A stretch of 64,000 nt of DNA from Neobacillus niacini (GTDB taxonomy: Bacteria > Bacillota > Bacilli > Bacillales > Cytobacillaceae). The DNA lies in NCBI RefSeq assembly GCF_019749295.1, contig NZ_JACWFG010000002.1, forward strand, positions 333,326-397,325, read 5' to 3'. A program made the position numbers and the translations under genes. A model generated the notes under the pieces. It saw only the letters and a list, made by a program, of their open reading frames with translations. It made no database searches and was not told the DNA's origin. This document shows positions 1 to 9,791 of this stretch, piece by piece; the first letter of the stretch is position 1; each line of letters opens with the position of its first letter.

Positions 1-1173
1 AAAGTCTGGTGAGTCGGACATGGATTTTCTGATTGCCCATAGTTTGTCCAATTGATCTTTTGGAAGAAGCAGTTCTTCTTTCCGTGTGCCAGAGCGGCGA
101 ACATCAAGCGCAGGGAAGATACGGCGTTCTGCAAGCTGACGATCCAGATGCAGTTCCATATTTCCTGTACCTTTAAATTCTTCATAAATGACGTCATCCA
201 TACGTGAACCTGTATCGACTAATGCCGTCGCTAGGATGGTTAAGCTTCCGCCCTCTTCAATGTTTCGGGCTGCCCCGAAGAATCGCTTAGGACGGTGGAA
301 AGCTGCCGGGTCAATACCACCTGAAAGGGTTCTTCCGCTTGGTGGAATAACCAGGTTATATGCACGCGCTAAACGAGTAATACTGTCCATCAGAATGACA
401 ACATCACGTTTATGCTCGACCAGACGCATCGCGCGGTCAAGAACAAGCTCAGCGACTTTAATATGGTTTTCTGGAACCTCATCAAACGTCGAGCTGACAA
501 CATCGCCGGCAACAGAACGTTCAATATCGGTTACTTCCTCCGGACGCTCATCGATTAAAAGCACAATCAATTCCACTTCAGGGTGGTTCGTGGTAATGCT
601 GTTAGCGATTTCTTTTAACAGCATCGTTTTCCCTGCCTTTGGCGGCGCGACAATTAAGCCCCTTTGTCCAAAACCAACTGGAGCAACTACATCCATAATT
701 CTTGTTGAAATATATTTTGGAGTGGTTTCGAGTTTCATATGTCTGTCTGGATAGAGTGGAGTTAATGCTGGGAAGTGAACGCGTTCCTTAGCTGATTCTG
801 GGTCTTCACCGTTAACTGCTTCTACATGTAATAATCCGTAATATCGTTCATTTTCTTTTGGAGGTCGAACCTTACCGGATACTTTATCTCCATTTCTTAA
901 ATCGAAACGACGGATTTGTGACGCAGAAATATAAATGTCTTCTGAACTTGGCGAGTAGTTAATTGGCCGTAAAAATCCAAATCCTTCTGACTGGATAATT
1001 TCAAGGACACCTTCCATAAAGAAGTAACCTTGCTGCTCCGCACGTGATTTTAAAATGGCAAAAATAAGTTCCTTTTTCGATAACTTGCTGTAGTAGGTCA
1101 CCTTAAACTCGCGCGCAAGCTCATAAAGCTCTTTCAGCTTCATGTTTTCTAAACTTGATATAGTTAATTCCAT
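1..1173 (-). CDS. rho: Transcription termination factor Rho (3' end cut by window edge)
   Basis: ATP-dependent RNA helicase that ends transcription at Rho-dependent sites. Reading from ATG at 1173, 391 codons stay open to base 1. The protein starts [20 protein letters not shown], the Rho N-terminal helical domain. An RNA-binding cold-shock-like domain follows, then the ATPase core with a Walker A-type [15 protein letters not shown] and Walker B-type [17 protein letters not shown]. The family is about 420 residues, so roughly 30 C-terminal residues lie outside the window. The upstream ribosome site is weak (GTGTGGTG). The gene follows glpX on the same strand, as in B. subtilis. Confidence 0.97.
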   Translation of the reverse strand, partial: MELTISSLENMKLKELYELAREFKVTYYSKLSKKELIFAILKSRAEQQGYFFMEGVLEIIQSEGFGFLRPINYSPSSEDIYISASQIRRFDLRNGDKVSGKVRPPKENERYYGLLHVEAVNGEDPESAKERVHFPALTPLYPDRHMKLETTPKYISTRIMDVVAPVGFGQRGLIVAPPKAGKTMLLKEIANSITTNHPEVELIVLLIDERPEEVTDIERSVAGDVVSSTFDEVPENHIKVAELVLDRAMRLVEHKRDVVILMDSITRLARAYNLVIPPSGRTLSGGIDPAAFHRPKRFFGAARNIEEGGSLTILATALVDTGSRMDDVIYEEFKGTGNMELHLDRQLAERRIFPALDVRRSGTRKEELLLPKDQLDKLWAIRKSMSDSPDF

Positions 1174-1385
1174 AGTACACCACACTTTAAAATTTTTGCT
1201 CTATTTGTGAACCTAATCGTATAATAGAGGGTTTCTAATTACTATAAAAAATAGAGGGATTAGTAGAAATGAATAGAATAGCAGAATCTCTTTGTATAAT
1301 AAAACACTATCTATTGTACCCTGTGAGTAAAAAATTAATCAACTGGAAATTTTCAGATGTAGGAGATAATAGATTTTTATGGAGA

Positions 1386-1416
1386 TAAGAGACTAGAATC
1401 CAGGTCTAGTCTCTTA
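1386..1416 (-). terminator. Inverted repeat between glpX and rho
   Basis: A perfect 12 bp stem, TAAGAGACTAGA paired with TCTAGTCTCTTA, with a 7-base loop, lies 22 bases past the glpX stop. On the minus strand the following bases are not a clean T-run, so termination may be partial, or the hairpin may act in the rho leader. The rest of 1174-1437 shows no gene. Confidence 0.5.
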
Positions 1417-1437
1417 GTAAGTGTTTACTATAAAAAT

Positions 1438-2400
1438 TTATCTAATCACTAAATTTGGTTTCTTTTTCAAGCTGTGACGACCTTCAACAAATCGGACAGT
1501 TCCAGATTTAGCACGCATGACAATGGAATGAGTAGAGCCATACGAACCCTTAAATTGGACGCCGCGCAGCAGTTCGCCGTCTGTTACGCCCGTTGCTGCA
1601 AAAATCGCGTCGTCACCCTTCACAAGGTCTTCCATGCGAAGAACTTTATTGACATCTAGTCCCATTTTAACACAGCGCTCTAATTCTGCATCACTTTGAG
1701 GAAGTAATTTCCCGATGATTTCACCGCCGAGACATTTTAACGCAACCGCTGAGATTACGCCTTCCGGTGCACCGCCAGATCCGAATAAAATATCAACGCC
1801 TGTGTTATCAAAGGCTGTATTGATGGCACCTGCTACATCGCCATCATTGATTAATTTAATCCGGGCACCCGCTTCACGTAACTGAGTAATAATATGCTCA
1901 TGACGCGGACGGTTTAACACGGTTGCCACTACATCCTCGATATCCTTGTTTTTTGCTTTCGCAACAGCTTTTAGATTATCTAGAACAGAAGCGTTAATAT
2001 CAATAAGACCGACAGCTTCAGGACCGACAGCAATCTTATCCATATACATATCAGGTGCATGAAGCAAGTTGCCGTTGTCCGCAATGGCTAGTACAGCCAG
2101 CGCATTCCATCCGCCTGCAGCTAGAATGTTTGTCCCTTCAAGCGGGTCGACGGCTACATCTACACGTGGACCATACCCAGTACCAAGCTTTTCACCAATA
2201 TAAAGCATTGGGGCCTCGTCCATCTCGCCTTCACCAATCACAACTGTCCCCTTCATCGGGATCGTATCAAAAACATCACGCATCGCTGAGGTTGCAGCAC
2301 CATCTGCTTCATCTTTTTTCCCGCGTCCCATCCAGCGTGCTGAAGCAAGTGCAGCCGCTTCTGTCACGCGAACAAGCTCCATAGATAAACTTCTCTCCAT
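1438..2400 (-). CDS. glpX: Class II fructose-1,6-bisphosphatase
   Basis: Removes the C1 phosphate of fructose-1,6-bisphosphate in gluconeogenesis. The 320-residue protein shows the GlpX signatures in order: [15 protein letters not shown] near residue 57, DPLEGTN near 87, APDMYMDK near 114 and GSGGAPEGV near 208. The length fits the family. Start ATG at 2400 follows GGGGG ten bases upstream, and the first residues align with E. coli GlpX. It lies between murA2 and rho as in B. subtilis (ywjI), and two genes from fba, another fructose-1,6-bisphosphate enzyme. Confidence 0.95.
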   Translation of the reverse strand: MERSLSMELVRVTEAAALASARWMGRGKKDEADGAATSAMRDVFDTIPMKGTVVIGEGEMDEAPMLYIGEKLGTGYGPRVDVAVDPLEGTNILAAGGWNALAVLAIADNGNLLHAPDMYMDKIAVGPEAVGLIDINASVLDNLKAVAKAKNKDIEDVVATVLNRPRHEHIITQLREAGARIKLINDGDVAGAINTAFDNTGVDILFGSGGAPEGVISAVALKCLGGEIIGKLLPQSDAELERCVKMGLDVNKVLRMEDLVKGDDAIFAATGVTDGELLRGVQFKGSYGSTHSIVMRAKSGTVRFVEGRHSLKKKPNLVIR

Positions 2401-2479
2401 GTTCTCAATCCCCCAATTATCTGTTTATACTTTTTCAATAACATTAGTATAACAGATTCGAGGAATTAGTATAACCTAT

Positions 2480-3769
2480 TTACGTATTCTTAAGCTGTTC
2501 TACTTCTTCTTTTGACAAAGCCTCACGCCAAACCGTTGCACCGAGTCCATTTAATTTTTCTACAAGCTGGCTGTATCCGCGGTCGACATGCTCTAGACCT
2601 GTCAATTCCGTGATTCCCTCTGCCATCAGGCCGGCAATAAACAATGATGCTCCCGCTCTTAGGTCGCTTGCCTTTAGTTTGGCACCCTGAAGCTTAACAG
2701 GTCCGCTGATGATTGCTGAGCGGCCTTCCACTTTAATGTTCGCATTCATTCTTCTTAATTCATCTATATGTTTAAAACGGGCACCATAAATCGTATCTGT
2801 TACAACGCTTGAACCCGCTGCTTTCGTTAATAGTGTTGTAAATGGCTGCTGTAGATCGGTTGGAAATCCGGGATAAACGAGTGTTTTAATATCAACGGAC
2901 TTCAACTTATCAGAACTGCTGACAAACACCTGGTCATCACCCGTTTCGATATTCACACCCATTTCTCTTAGCTTTGCAATCAATGATTCCAAATGCTGTG
3001 GAATGACATTATCAATTAAAACGCCTTCACCAACTGCAGCACCTAAAATCATATACGTTCCAGCCTCAATGCGATCAGGAATAATCGTATGACGGCAGCC
3101 ATGGAGGCTGTCCACTCCATCAATCCGAATCACATCGGTTCCCGCACCTTTGATTTTCGCACCCATATTCGTAAGTAAAGTAGCGACATCAATAATTTCT
3201 GGTTCTTTTGCTGCATTTTCAATAACCGTCCGGCCCTTCGCTCTTACAGCCGCTAACATAATATTGATTGTTGCTCCAACACTGACAACATCTAGATAGA
3301 TACGTGCACCACGAAGCTCGTCCGCACGCAAATAAATAGCGCCCTGCTCATTCGTAATCTGAGCACCAAGTGCTTCAAAGCCTTTAATATGTTGATCAAT
3401 TGGACGCGGTCCTAGGTGACATCCGCCAGGCAGCCCAATGACAGCCTTTTTAAACCGGCCAAGCATCGCCCCCATAAGGTAGTAAGACGCACGAAGCTTC
3501 TTCACTTTTCCATTTGGCAATGGCATTGAGATCATCGTCGATGGGTCAACCGTCATATCAAAATCATTTGAAAGCTCTACTTTCCCGCCAATTTCTTCGA
3601 GCAAGTCCTTTAATATTTCAACATCTGAAATATCTGGCAGCCCTTCAATTGTCACCGGTGATTCTGCTAAAATGGTTGCTGGTATCAACGCAACTGCACT
3701 GTTTTTGGCACCACTAATTCTTACGGTTCCCTTAAGCGGATATCCGCCTGCAATTTTAAGTTTTTCCAT
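2480..3769 (-). CDS. murAB: UDP-N-acetylglucosamine 1-carboxyvinyltransferase, second paralogue
   Basis: First committed step of peptidoglycan synthesis: transfers enolpyruvate from PEP to UDP-GlcNAc. The 429-residue protein carries the N-terminal [18 protein letters not shown] motif and the active-site loop [13 protein letters not shown], with the catalytic cysteine at residue 117. The GGCHLGPRP loop and the position beside glpX and fba point to the MurAB/MurAZ paralogue of Firmicutes. ATG at 3769 is preceded by AAGGGAG. Confidence 0.93.
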   Translation of the reverse strand: MEKLKIAGGYPLKGTVRISGAKNSAVALIPATILAESPVTIEGLPDISDVEILKDLLEEIGGKVELSNDFDMTVDPSTMISMPLPNGKVKKLRASYYLMGAMLGRFKKAVIGLPGGCHLGPRPIDQHIKGFEALGAQITNEQGAIYLRADELRGARIYLDVVSVGATINIMLAAVRAKGRTVIENAAKEPEIIDVATLLTNMGAKIKGAGTDVIRIDGVDSLHGCRHTIIPDRIEAGTYMILGAAVGEGVLIDNVIPQHLESLIAKLREMGVNIETGDDQVFVSSSDKLKSVDIKTLVYPGFPTDLQQPFTTLLTKAAGSSVVTDTIYGARFKHIDELRRMNANIKVEGRSAIISGPVKLQGAKLKASDLRAGASLFIAGLMAEGITELTGLEHVDRGYSQLVEKLNGLGATVWREALSKEEVEQLKNT

Positions 3770-4159
3770 TTTTCGACTCCCTTCTAAGCCATTGGGGGGA
3801 CTGTGATCCTTTATTAATCAACTAAATTGATAATCAAATCTGTCTTTAGTAATTATTTCCAACAGCGAATTACATAATCCGACATTTTGTCTATCATCTA
3901 GTTTACACCAATAAATTATTTTCATGTATGAATATGAAAAAAAGTTTTAAAAATTGGTAAATTTTTGCGCCACAGACTTCCAACCCAAGTCTTCCAATAA
4001 GAGATAAAGTCTTCGACAAGTTTCGCCAATTTTCAAATTATTTATTACAGTTTGAAACCGCCCACTAGATAAGGGGCGGTTTCAAGTTGTTATCCTATAT
4101 TACCAAACATTGGATGGTATTTTCAAGAGGACAAATCCTCTAATTATAAAACTCAGTTA
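3770..4159. other. Intergenic stretch without a gene (murAB-fba)
   Basis: 390 bases, AT-rich, with no supported reading frame. The only structure seen is the fba terminator at 4051-4086. In B. subtilis a transaldolase gene (tal/ywjH) sits here; no trace of it is visible. Confidence 0.7.
4051..4086 (-). terminator. Terminator-like hairpin after fba
   Basis: GAAACCGCCC (4054-4063) pairs perfectly with GGGCGGTTTC (4074-4083), extended by T-A pairs on both sides. It lies 74 bases past the fba stop. The T-run is short on either strand. Confidence 0.65.
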
Positions 4160-5017
4160 TTACGCTCTACCAGAAGAACCGAATTCGCGCATTTTGCCGA
4201 TTACAGTTTCCTTGATAGCATCGCGAGCTGGGCCTAAGTATTTACGTGGATCGTATTCATTTGGCTTCGCTGCTAATGTTTCACGAACCGCTTTTGCAGA
4301 TGCAATTTGGTTTTCAGTGTTAACGTTAATTTTCGCAGTTCCAAGAGAAACTGATTGTTGGATATCCTTTAATGGAATTCCAGTTCCGCCGTGAAGTACA
4401 AGCGGCAGACCAGTAATATTACCGATTTCTTCCATTTCTTTGAAACCAAGGTTTGGTTCACCTTTGTAAGGACCATGAACAGATCCTAATGCTGGAGCAA
4501 GACAGTCAATACCAGTGCGCTTAACAAGCTCTTCACACTCTTTAGGGTCTGCATAGATAACACCTTCAGCGACTACATCGTCTTCCTGTCCGCCTACAGT
4601 TCCTAATTCTGCTTCAACAGAAACACCTTTTGAATGAGCATATTCAACTACTTGAGTAGTAATTTCGATATTTTCTTCAAATGGATGATGTGAAGCGTCA
4701 ATCATAACTGAAGTGAAACCAGCGTCGATTGCTTCTTTACATTTTTCAAAGCTTGAACCGTGATCCAAGTGGATTGCCACAGGAACAGTAATTTTGTAAT
4801 CTTCTAATAAACCTTCTACCATTTTCACAACAGTTTTAAAGCCGCCCATGTAACGTGCAGCACCTTCAGAAACACCAAGAATAACAGGTGATTTTTCAGC
4901 TTCAGCTGCTTGTAAAATAGCTTGAGTAAACTCTAAGTTATTTAGGTTAAATTGACCAACAGCGTAGCCTTCCGCTTTCGCTTTGATGAGCATTTCTTTC
5001 ATTGAAACTAAAGGCAT
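4160..5017 (-). CDS. fba: Class II (zinc) fructose-bisphosphate aldolase
   Basis: Cleaves fructose-1,6-bisphosphate to glyceraldehyde-3-phosphate and dihydroxyacetone phosphate in glycolysis. The 285-residue protein shows the class II motifs: HLDHG at 83-87 (zinc-binding His86), a central [12 protein letters not shown] and [10 protein letters not shown]. Start ATG at 5017 has a strong AAGGAGG seven bases upstream. It lies between murAB and spo0F as in B. subtilis fbaA. Confidence 0.96.
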   Translation of the reverse strand: MPLVSMKEMLIKAKAEGYAVGQFNLNNLEFTQAILQAAEAEKSPVILGVSEGAARYMGGFKTVVKMVEGLLEDYKITVPVAIHLDHGSSFEKCKEAIDAGFTSVMIDASHHPFEENIEITTQVVEYAHSKGVSVEAELGTVGGQEDDVVAEGVIYADPKECEELVKRTGIDCLAPALGSVHGPYKGEPNLGFKEMEEIGNITGLPLVLHGGTGIPLKDIQQSVSLGTAKINVNTENQIASAKAVRETLAAKPNEYDPRKYLGPARDAIKETVIGKMREFGSSGRA

Positions 5018-5143
5018 TTTATTTCCTCCTTGGTATAGGTCTTTATCTCCTCGAATTTAGGCTTTCCTTTTTAAGGATTTCCTGACATTTTAATGATTAT
5101 GTATTCGTGAGAAAGATAAATGGACCGGTAAAAGTTCATAAGT

Positions 5144-5149
5144 ATCATA
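5144..5149 (-). promoter_or_regulatory. Candidate fba promoter -10
   Basis: On the minus strand TGGTATGAT is an extended -10 element (TGnTATGAT) about 130 bases before the fba start. No good -35 is seen at 17 bases, as is common for extended -10 promoters. Confidence 0.4.
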
Positions 5150-5251
5150 CCAAACAAAAATCTAAAATGCTATTAAGAAAACCTTGTTTTATAAACGTTC
5201 ACAATGAAAGCGGAACCACTTTTCGACTCTTCTTTTATTTTTAAAAATAGG

Positions 5252-5623
5252 TTAATTTGCCTTTTGAGGAATGTGTTTTCTCACTGCCGCACGAATATCA
5301 TCAATATCAAATGGCTTTGCAAAATGAGTGATGGCGCCAAGATTTTTGGCTTCTTGAATCATATCCAGTTCACCATAAGCCGTCATGATAATAACGCGAA
5401 TATCAGGATCAATCACTTTCATTCTTTTTAAAATTTCAATACCATCCATACCAGGTATTTTCATATCCAATAGGACGAGATCAGGGTCATGCTTTGTAAC
5501 AATATCAAGTGCCTGTATTCCATTTGCTGCCTGGAAGGTTTGATATCCTTCCTTTGAGAATACCTCATTTAATAAAATGCGTATCCCAAATTGATCGTCA
5601 ACAATTAAAATTTTCTCCTTCAT
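5252..5623 (-). CDS. spo0F: Sporulation phosphorelay response regulator
   Basis: Single-domain receiver that accepts phosphate from sporulation histidine kinases and passes it to Spo0B, then Spo0A. The 123 residues make one receiver domain: acidic pair D9-D10, phospho-acceptor Asp53 in [13 protein letters not shown], the conserved Thr in IIMTAYGE and the Lys in HFAKPFD. There is no output domain, as expected for Spo0F. ATG at 5623 follows GAGGTGGAG. It is divergent from ywjG, and a Spo0A-box sequence lies upstream. Confidence 0.95.
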   Translation of the reverse strand: MKEKILIVDDQFGIRILLNEVFSKEGYQTFQAANGIQALDIVTKHDPDLVLLDMKIPGMDGIEILKRMKVIDPDIRVIIMTAYGELDMIQEAKNLGAITHFAKPFDIDDIRAAVRKHIPQKAN

Positions 5624-5687
5624 AACTCCACCTCTTCCACCCTATTTATATATTTTATATGATTCCTTAATCTTCCACTAGATAATC

Positions 5688-5694
5688 TTCGACA
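5688..5694 (-). promoter_or_regulatory. Spo0A box upstream of spo0F
   Basis: TTCGACA on the plus strand (TGTCGAA on the minus) exactly matches the Spo0A-binding heptamer and lies 65-71 bases before the spo0F start. Spo0A control of spo0F is known in B. subtilis; a single box match here is suggestive only. Confidence 0.5.
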
Positions 5695-5756
5695 TTTCTT
5701 TTGTAAATCCTTTATTTTATTATGCGGTATATTATGGTAATTGTCTTTTATTTTTT

Positions 5757-5934
5757 GCTCTGTTAAACTGGTTGTTGATTTTCGTTCCAGGCACTTCGCT
5801 TTCCGCGGGCGACCGCCGAGCCTCCTCGACACTGCGTGTCTGCGGGGTCTCGCCTGTCTCGCTTCTCCCGCAGGAGTCTTCGTGCCTTCCACTACAATCA
5901 ACAGTGGTCAAAAATATTATTGTTTATCAAAGCC
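5757..5934 (+). repeat. Palindromic repeat element, copy A
   Basis: One of five full copies in the window (others near 8.2, 9.6, 28.7 and 54.0 kb). It is bounded by degenerate inverted ends (GCTCTGTTAAAC and GTTTATCAAAGC). The core reads TTGATTTTCG, CCAGGCACTTCGCTTTCCGC, CCTCCTCG, a hairpin, GGGGTCT, GCAGGAGTCT, GTGCCTTCC, AATCAACAG. The inner hairpin is GACAC-tgc-GTGTC, where other copies have GGCGC/GCGCC, so pairing is kept while the bases differ. It fills the spo0F-ywjG divergent region and has no credible gene of its own. Confidence 0.85.
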
Positions 5935-5977
5935 CTTTTTAAAAGATAAAATGACTTTGAAGGAGTGGTTTAAGTTG

Positions 5978-6472
5978 ATGAAGATGTTTACTACCCAGTT
6001 GACGGGTTTGTTTAAGAGGATTGAGGATAAGGAGGAGTTTTCTTTTGAGGATGGTGCTCGCTTGCTTGCGCAGGGTCAGAGTATTTATCTGGTTGGTTTT
6101 CGGGAGATGAAGGCTGTAGAGTTTGAGGCTTTGGAGGGTGCAGAACCATTAAAGGGTGTGTCTTTGGATATTGAGAATGCAACAAGTGCTGATCGGGTGC
6201 TATTGTTTACTCGGAGTTCCAGTGATCAAGAAGCAGTTGAACTGGCGGGTAAGCTGCAGGAAAAAAATATATCATTTGTTGCTGTTTCAACAAGTGTTCC
6301 GGATGGACAACTGGAAGAGATGGCTGATGTACATATCAATTTACAGCTGACAAAGGCATTATTGCCTGATGACTTTGGAAATCGGTATGGTTATCCTTCA
6401 TCGATGGCAGCTTTGTACGTTTATTACGGATTAAAATTTACAATTGATGAAATATTAGCGGAATATGAATAA
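5978..6472 (+). CDS. ywjG: DUF2529 family protein (YwjG)
   Basis: Function unknown; SIS-like fold suspected from the family. The 164-residue protein starts MKMFTTQLTGLFKRIEDKEE and has a GxxIYLVGFREMKAVE segment near 40. Start: AAGGAG at 5959-5964 fits either TTG 5975 (9-base gap) or ATG 5978. Reading-frame sequence upstream belongs to repeat copy A and is not counted. The gene sits between spo0F and pyrG, its B. subtilis position, but on the opposite strand to both. Confidence 0.85.
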   Translation: MKMFTTQLTGLFKRIEDKEEFSFEDGARLLAQGQSIYLVGFREMKAVEFEALEGAEPLKGVSLDIENATSADRVLLFTRSSSDQEAVELAGKLQEKNISFVAVSTSVPDGQLEEMADVHINLQLTKALLPDDFGNRYGYPSSMAALYVYYGLKFTIDEILAEYE

Positions 6473-6494
6473 GCCAGGCATAAAGCCTGGCTTA
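6470..6494. terminator. Bidirectional terminator between ywjG and pyrG
   Basis: TAAGCCAGGC and GCCTGGCTTA form a perfect 10 bp stem around a 5-base loop, placed between the convergent ends of ywjG and pyrG; a T-rich stretch follows on the plus strand. Confidence 0.8.
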
Positions 6495-6507
6495 ACTAAT
6501 TTTACTA

Positions 6508-8118
<1,611 letters not shown>

Positions 8119-8177
8119 TTAATCAGTTTGTGCAATCAACAGTTGTTTAAGGCTTCTTTTATAAAAATTTTTTATCT

Positions 8178-8360
8178 TAGGCTGTGTTAACTTGGATGTT
8201 GATTTGTGCTCCAGGCTCTTCGCTTTCCGCAGGCGGTTCGGGAAGCCTCCTCGGCGCTAAAGCGCCTGCGGGGTCTCCCCTGTCCCGTCCTCCTGCAGGA
8301 GTCTCGAGCCCTCCGCACAAATCAACAGCTCTAAAATCAAAAGTTTCCTTACACAGCCTA
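8178..8360 (+). repeat. Palindromic repeat element, copy B
   Basis: Full copy with inverted ends TAGGCTGTGTTAA and TTACACAGCCTA. The outer stem reads TTGATTTGTGC/GCACAAATCAA, the next GGCTC/GAGCC (GGCAC/GTGCC in the others) and the inner hairpin GGCGC-TAAA-GCGCC. It lies inside the pyrG transcribed leader, 75 bases before the start codon. Confidence 0.9.
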
Positions 8361-8423
8361 TACTTAAAGAAGTTTTGCTTTTTGCGCAAAAGAGCTATGT
8401 ATCATTGGTCTAAACAAAATAAA

Positions 8424-8459
8424 AAAGCACCCCGCTTACGCATTGTAAGGGAGCGCTTT
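8424..8459 (-). promoter_or_regulatory. pyrG leader attenuator (CTP-sensing terminator)
   Basis: On the minus strand AAAGCGCTCCCTTAC pairs with GTAAGCGGGGTGCTTT, followed by TTTATTTTG. The left arm carries CTCCC, which a 5' poly-G tract could bind. In B. subtilis pyrG, low CTP makes polymerase stutter at the GGGC start and add extra G residues that pair with this arm and prevent termination. Here the transcript also begins GGGCTCC, 36 bases upstream. The mechanism is inferred from this match. Confidence 0.85.
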
Positions 8460-8494
8460 ATAAGCTAATTATGATCCGTTCCTTTTAAGGAGCC

Positions 8495-8531
8495 CAAAAA
8501 AGATTGTACAAGTGCAGGATTAAAAAGTCAA
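8495..8531 (-). promoter_or_regulatory. pyrG promoter with GGGC start
   Basis: Minus strand: -35 TTGACT (8531-8526), exact 17-base spacer, -10 TACAAT (8508-8503), seven bases, then GGGCTCC from 8495. It begins three bases past the rpoE stop. Confidence 0.85.
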
Positions 8532-8533
8532 GC

Positions 8534-9127
8534 CTATAATAGGTCGTCGTCTTCTTCGTCTACTGCATCCAAATCCTCTTCATCGTCCAGATCTTCATCG
8601 AGATCTTCTTCTTCATCAAGTTCGAAGTCATCATCATCTTCAATAACATCGTCATCATCGTCGAGGTCATCCACATCGTCTAGGTCATCAAGAAGATCGT
8701 CCTCATCGTCATCATCATCATCATCAAGAAGATCATCTTCATCGACAAAGTCATCAAGCTCATCGTAATCTTCTTCAATCTCATCAAAGTCTTCAAGCTC
8801 GTCTTCATCGACTTTCTTTTTCGCCTTTTTCTTCTTAGGTTTAATAACGGTAACGACTTCTTCTTCCTGTGTATCGATTGGATACCAAACACGAAGTCCC
8901 CAGCGGTTATCACCTAATGAAAGAAAACGGCCATCGATATTTATGTCTGTATAGAATTGTGCAATTCTTGATTTGATATTTGCCTCTGATATTTCTGTAG
9001 CTGCAGCAATTTCTTTAATTAAATCATGGAATGAAATTGGCTGTTTACTGCCTTTTAGAAATTCATACGCCATCTCAATGAGGGATAACTCTTGTAATTG
9101 CTCTTTTGAGTAACCTTGTAAACTCAA
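8534..9127 (-). CDS. rpoE: RNA polymerase delta subunit
   Basis: Small polymerase subunit of low-GC Gram-positives that helps recycle the enzyme and sharpens promoter choice. The N-terminal 90 residues are the winged-helix HARE-HTH domain (YSKEQLQELSLIEMAYEFL, then IAQFYTDINIDGRFL). A Lys-rich linker follows, and then about 90 residues that are almost all Asp and Glu. I chose TTG at 9127: AAGGAAG lies 9 bases upstream, and MSLQGYSKEQ aligns with the B. subtilis start. The GTG at 9136 abuts the ribosome site. 197 residues. Confidence 0.93.
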   Translation of the reverse strand: MSLQGYSKEQLQELSLIEMAYEFLKGSKQPISFHDLIKEIAAATEISEANIKSRIAQFYTDINIDGRFLSLGDNRWGLRVWYPIDTQEEEVVTVIKPKKKKAKKKVDEDELEDFDEIEEDYDELDDFVDEDDLLDDDDDDDEDDLLDDLDDVDDLDDDDDVIEDDDDFELDEEEDLDEDLDDEEDLDAVDEEDDDLL

Positions 9128-9260
9128 TATCGGCACTTCCTTTCTCTATTTAACACTCTATGTAATGAGTGATAACGGGCAAAAATGTTAGCACCTAAGT
9201 GCTAGTATTTTGACATATTCTTCATTATAAACAAATATCTCCCGTTTATGCTAGTTCTAT

Positions 9261-9467
9261 CTATTGTTTTTGCTTGATTTTTTCCGTGTTTTGGCTGGGT
9301 TCATCAGGTTTATCCTCTTTTTTTAGCATTTTCAATTCTTTCATTGCGATGAAAAAGAAGAAAATAGCCAGTACAAAAAAGGAAATTGCCCCTAATTGAT
9401 GTTGATAGAGATAGTATAATGGCCATGCAGTTATTAGTAAAAATAAAAACATATAGTTTATTTTCAT
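9261..9467 (-). CDS. Small membrane protein of unknown function
   Basis: I do not recognise this 68-residue protein. It has two hydrophobic segments, roughly residues 5-20 and 25-42, then a charged tail (KMLKKEDKPDEPSQ). ATG at 9467 is preceded by AAGGGCGG at workable distance. It stands alone between rpoE and repeat copy C on the rpoE strand. A chance reading frame cannot be excluded, but the membrane pattern plus charged tail argue for a gene. Confidence 0.55.
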   Translation of the reverse strand: MKINYMFLFLLITAWPLYYLYQHQLGAISFFVLAIFFFFIAMKELKMLKKEDKPDEPSQNTEKIKQKQ

Positions 9468-9561
9468 CTGTCAACACCGCCCTTGGGACTCTATGATGTA
9501 TGCTCATTTATTATATAAGAAAGATAGGCAATATTAGTACTGGTTAGAAAAATATTTTGTA

Positions 9562-9742
9562 AGCTATGTTAAAATGGGCTGTTGATTTGTGCTCCAGGCA
9601 CTTCGCTTTCCGCAGGCGTTGCGGTGAGCCTCCTCGGCGCGAGCGCCTGTGGGGTCTCACCTGCTCCGTACTCCTGCAGGAGTCTCCGTGCCTTCCGCAA
9701 AAATCAACAGAGTGCCATTACCAATTTAGCATTAACAAAGCA
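9562..9742 (+). repeat. Palindromic repeat element, copy C
   Basis: Full copy with ends AGCTATGTTAA and TTAACAAAGC. The inner hairpin is GGCGC-GA-GCGCC, with a shorter loop than copies B, D and E. A flanking pair GGTGAG/CTCACC replaces the GGGAAG/CTCCCC of other copies. It fills most of the 324-base gap after icmF. Confidence 0.88.
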
Positions 9743-9747
9743 TTTAT

Positions 9748-9786
9748 AAAAAAGCAATGGCTTAATAAATCATAAGCCATTGCATA
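9748..9786 (-). terminator. icmF terminator
   Basis: GCAATGGCTTA and TAAGCCATTGC form a perfect 11 bp stem with an 8-base loop. On the minus strand it is followed by TTTTTT, just past the icmF stop. Confidence 0.85.
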
Positions 9787-9791
9787 AAAAA

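Noticed and set aside
188..754. A 188-residue plus-strand gene at the left edge
   Set aside because: It is the antisense of rho, which is unmistakable on the minus strand.
5620..5901. Protein-like frames inside the palindromic element copies (also at 8177-8389, 9566-9775 and 53968-54192)
   Set aside because: They are GC-rich arms read as protein, differ between copies, and lack ribosome sites. The conserved thing is base pairing, not the reading frame.
8680..8913. A Met/Lys-rich 77-residue frame
   Set aside because: Shadow of the Asp/Glu-rich tail of rpoE in another frame.
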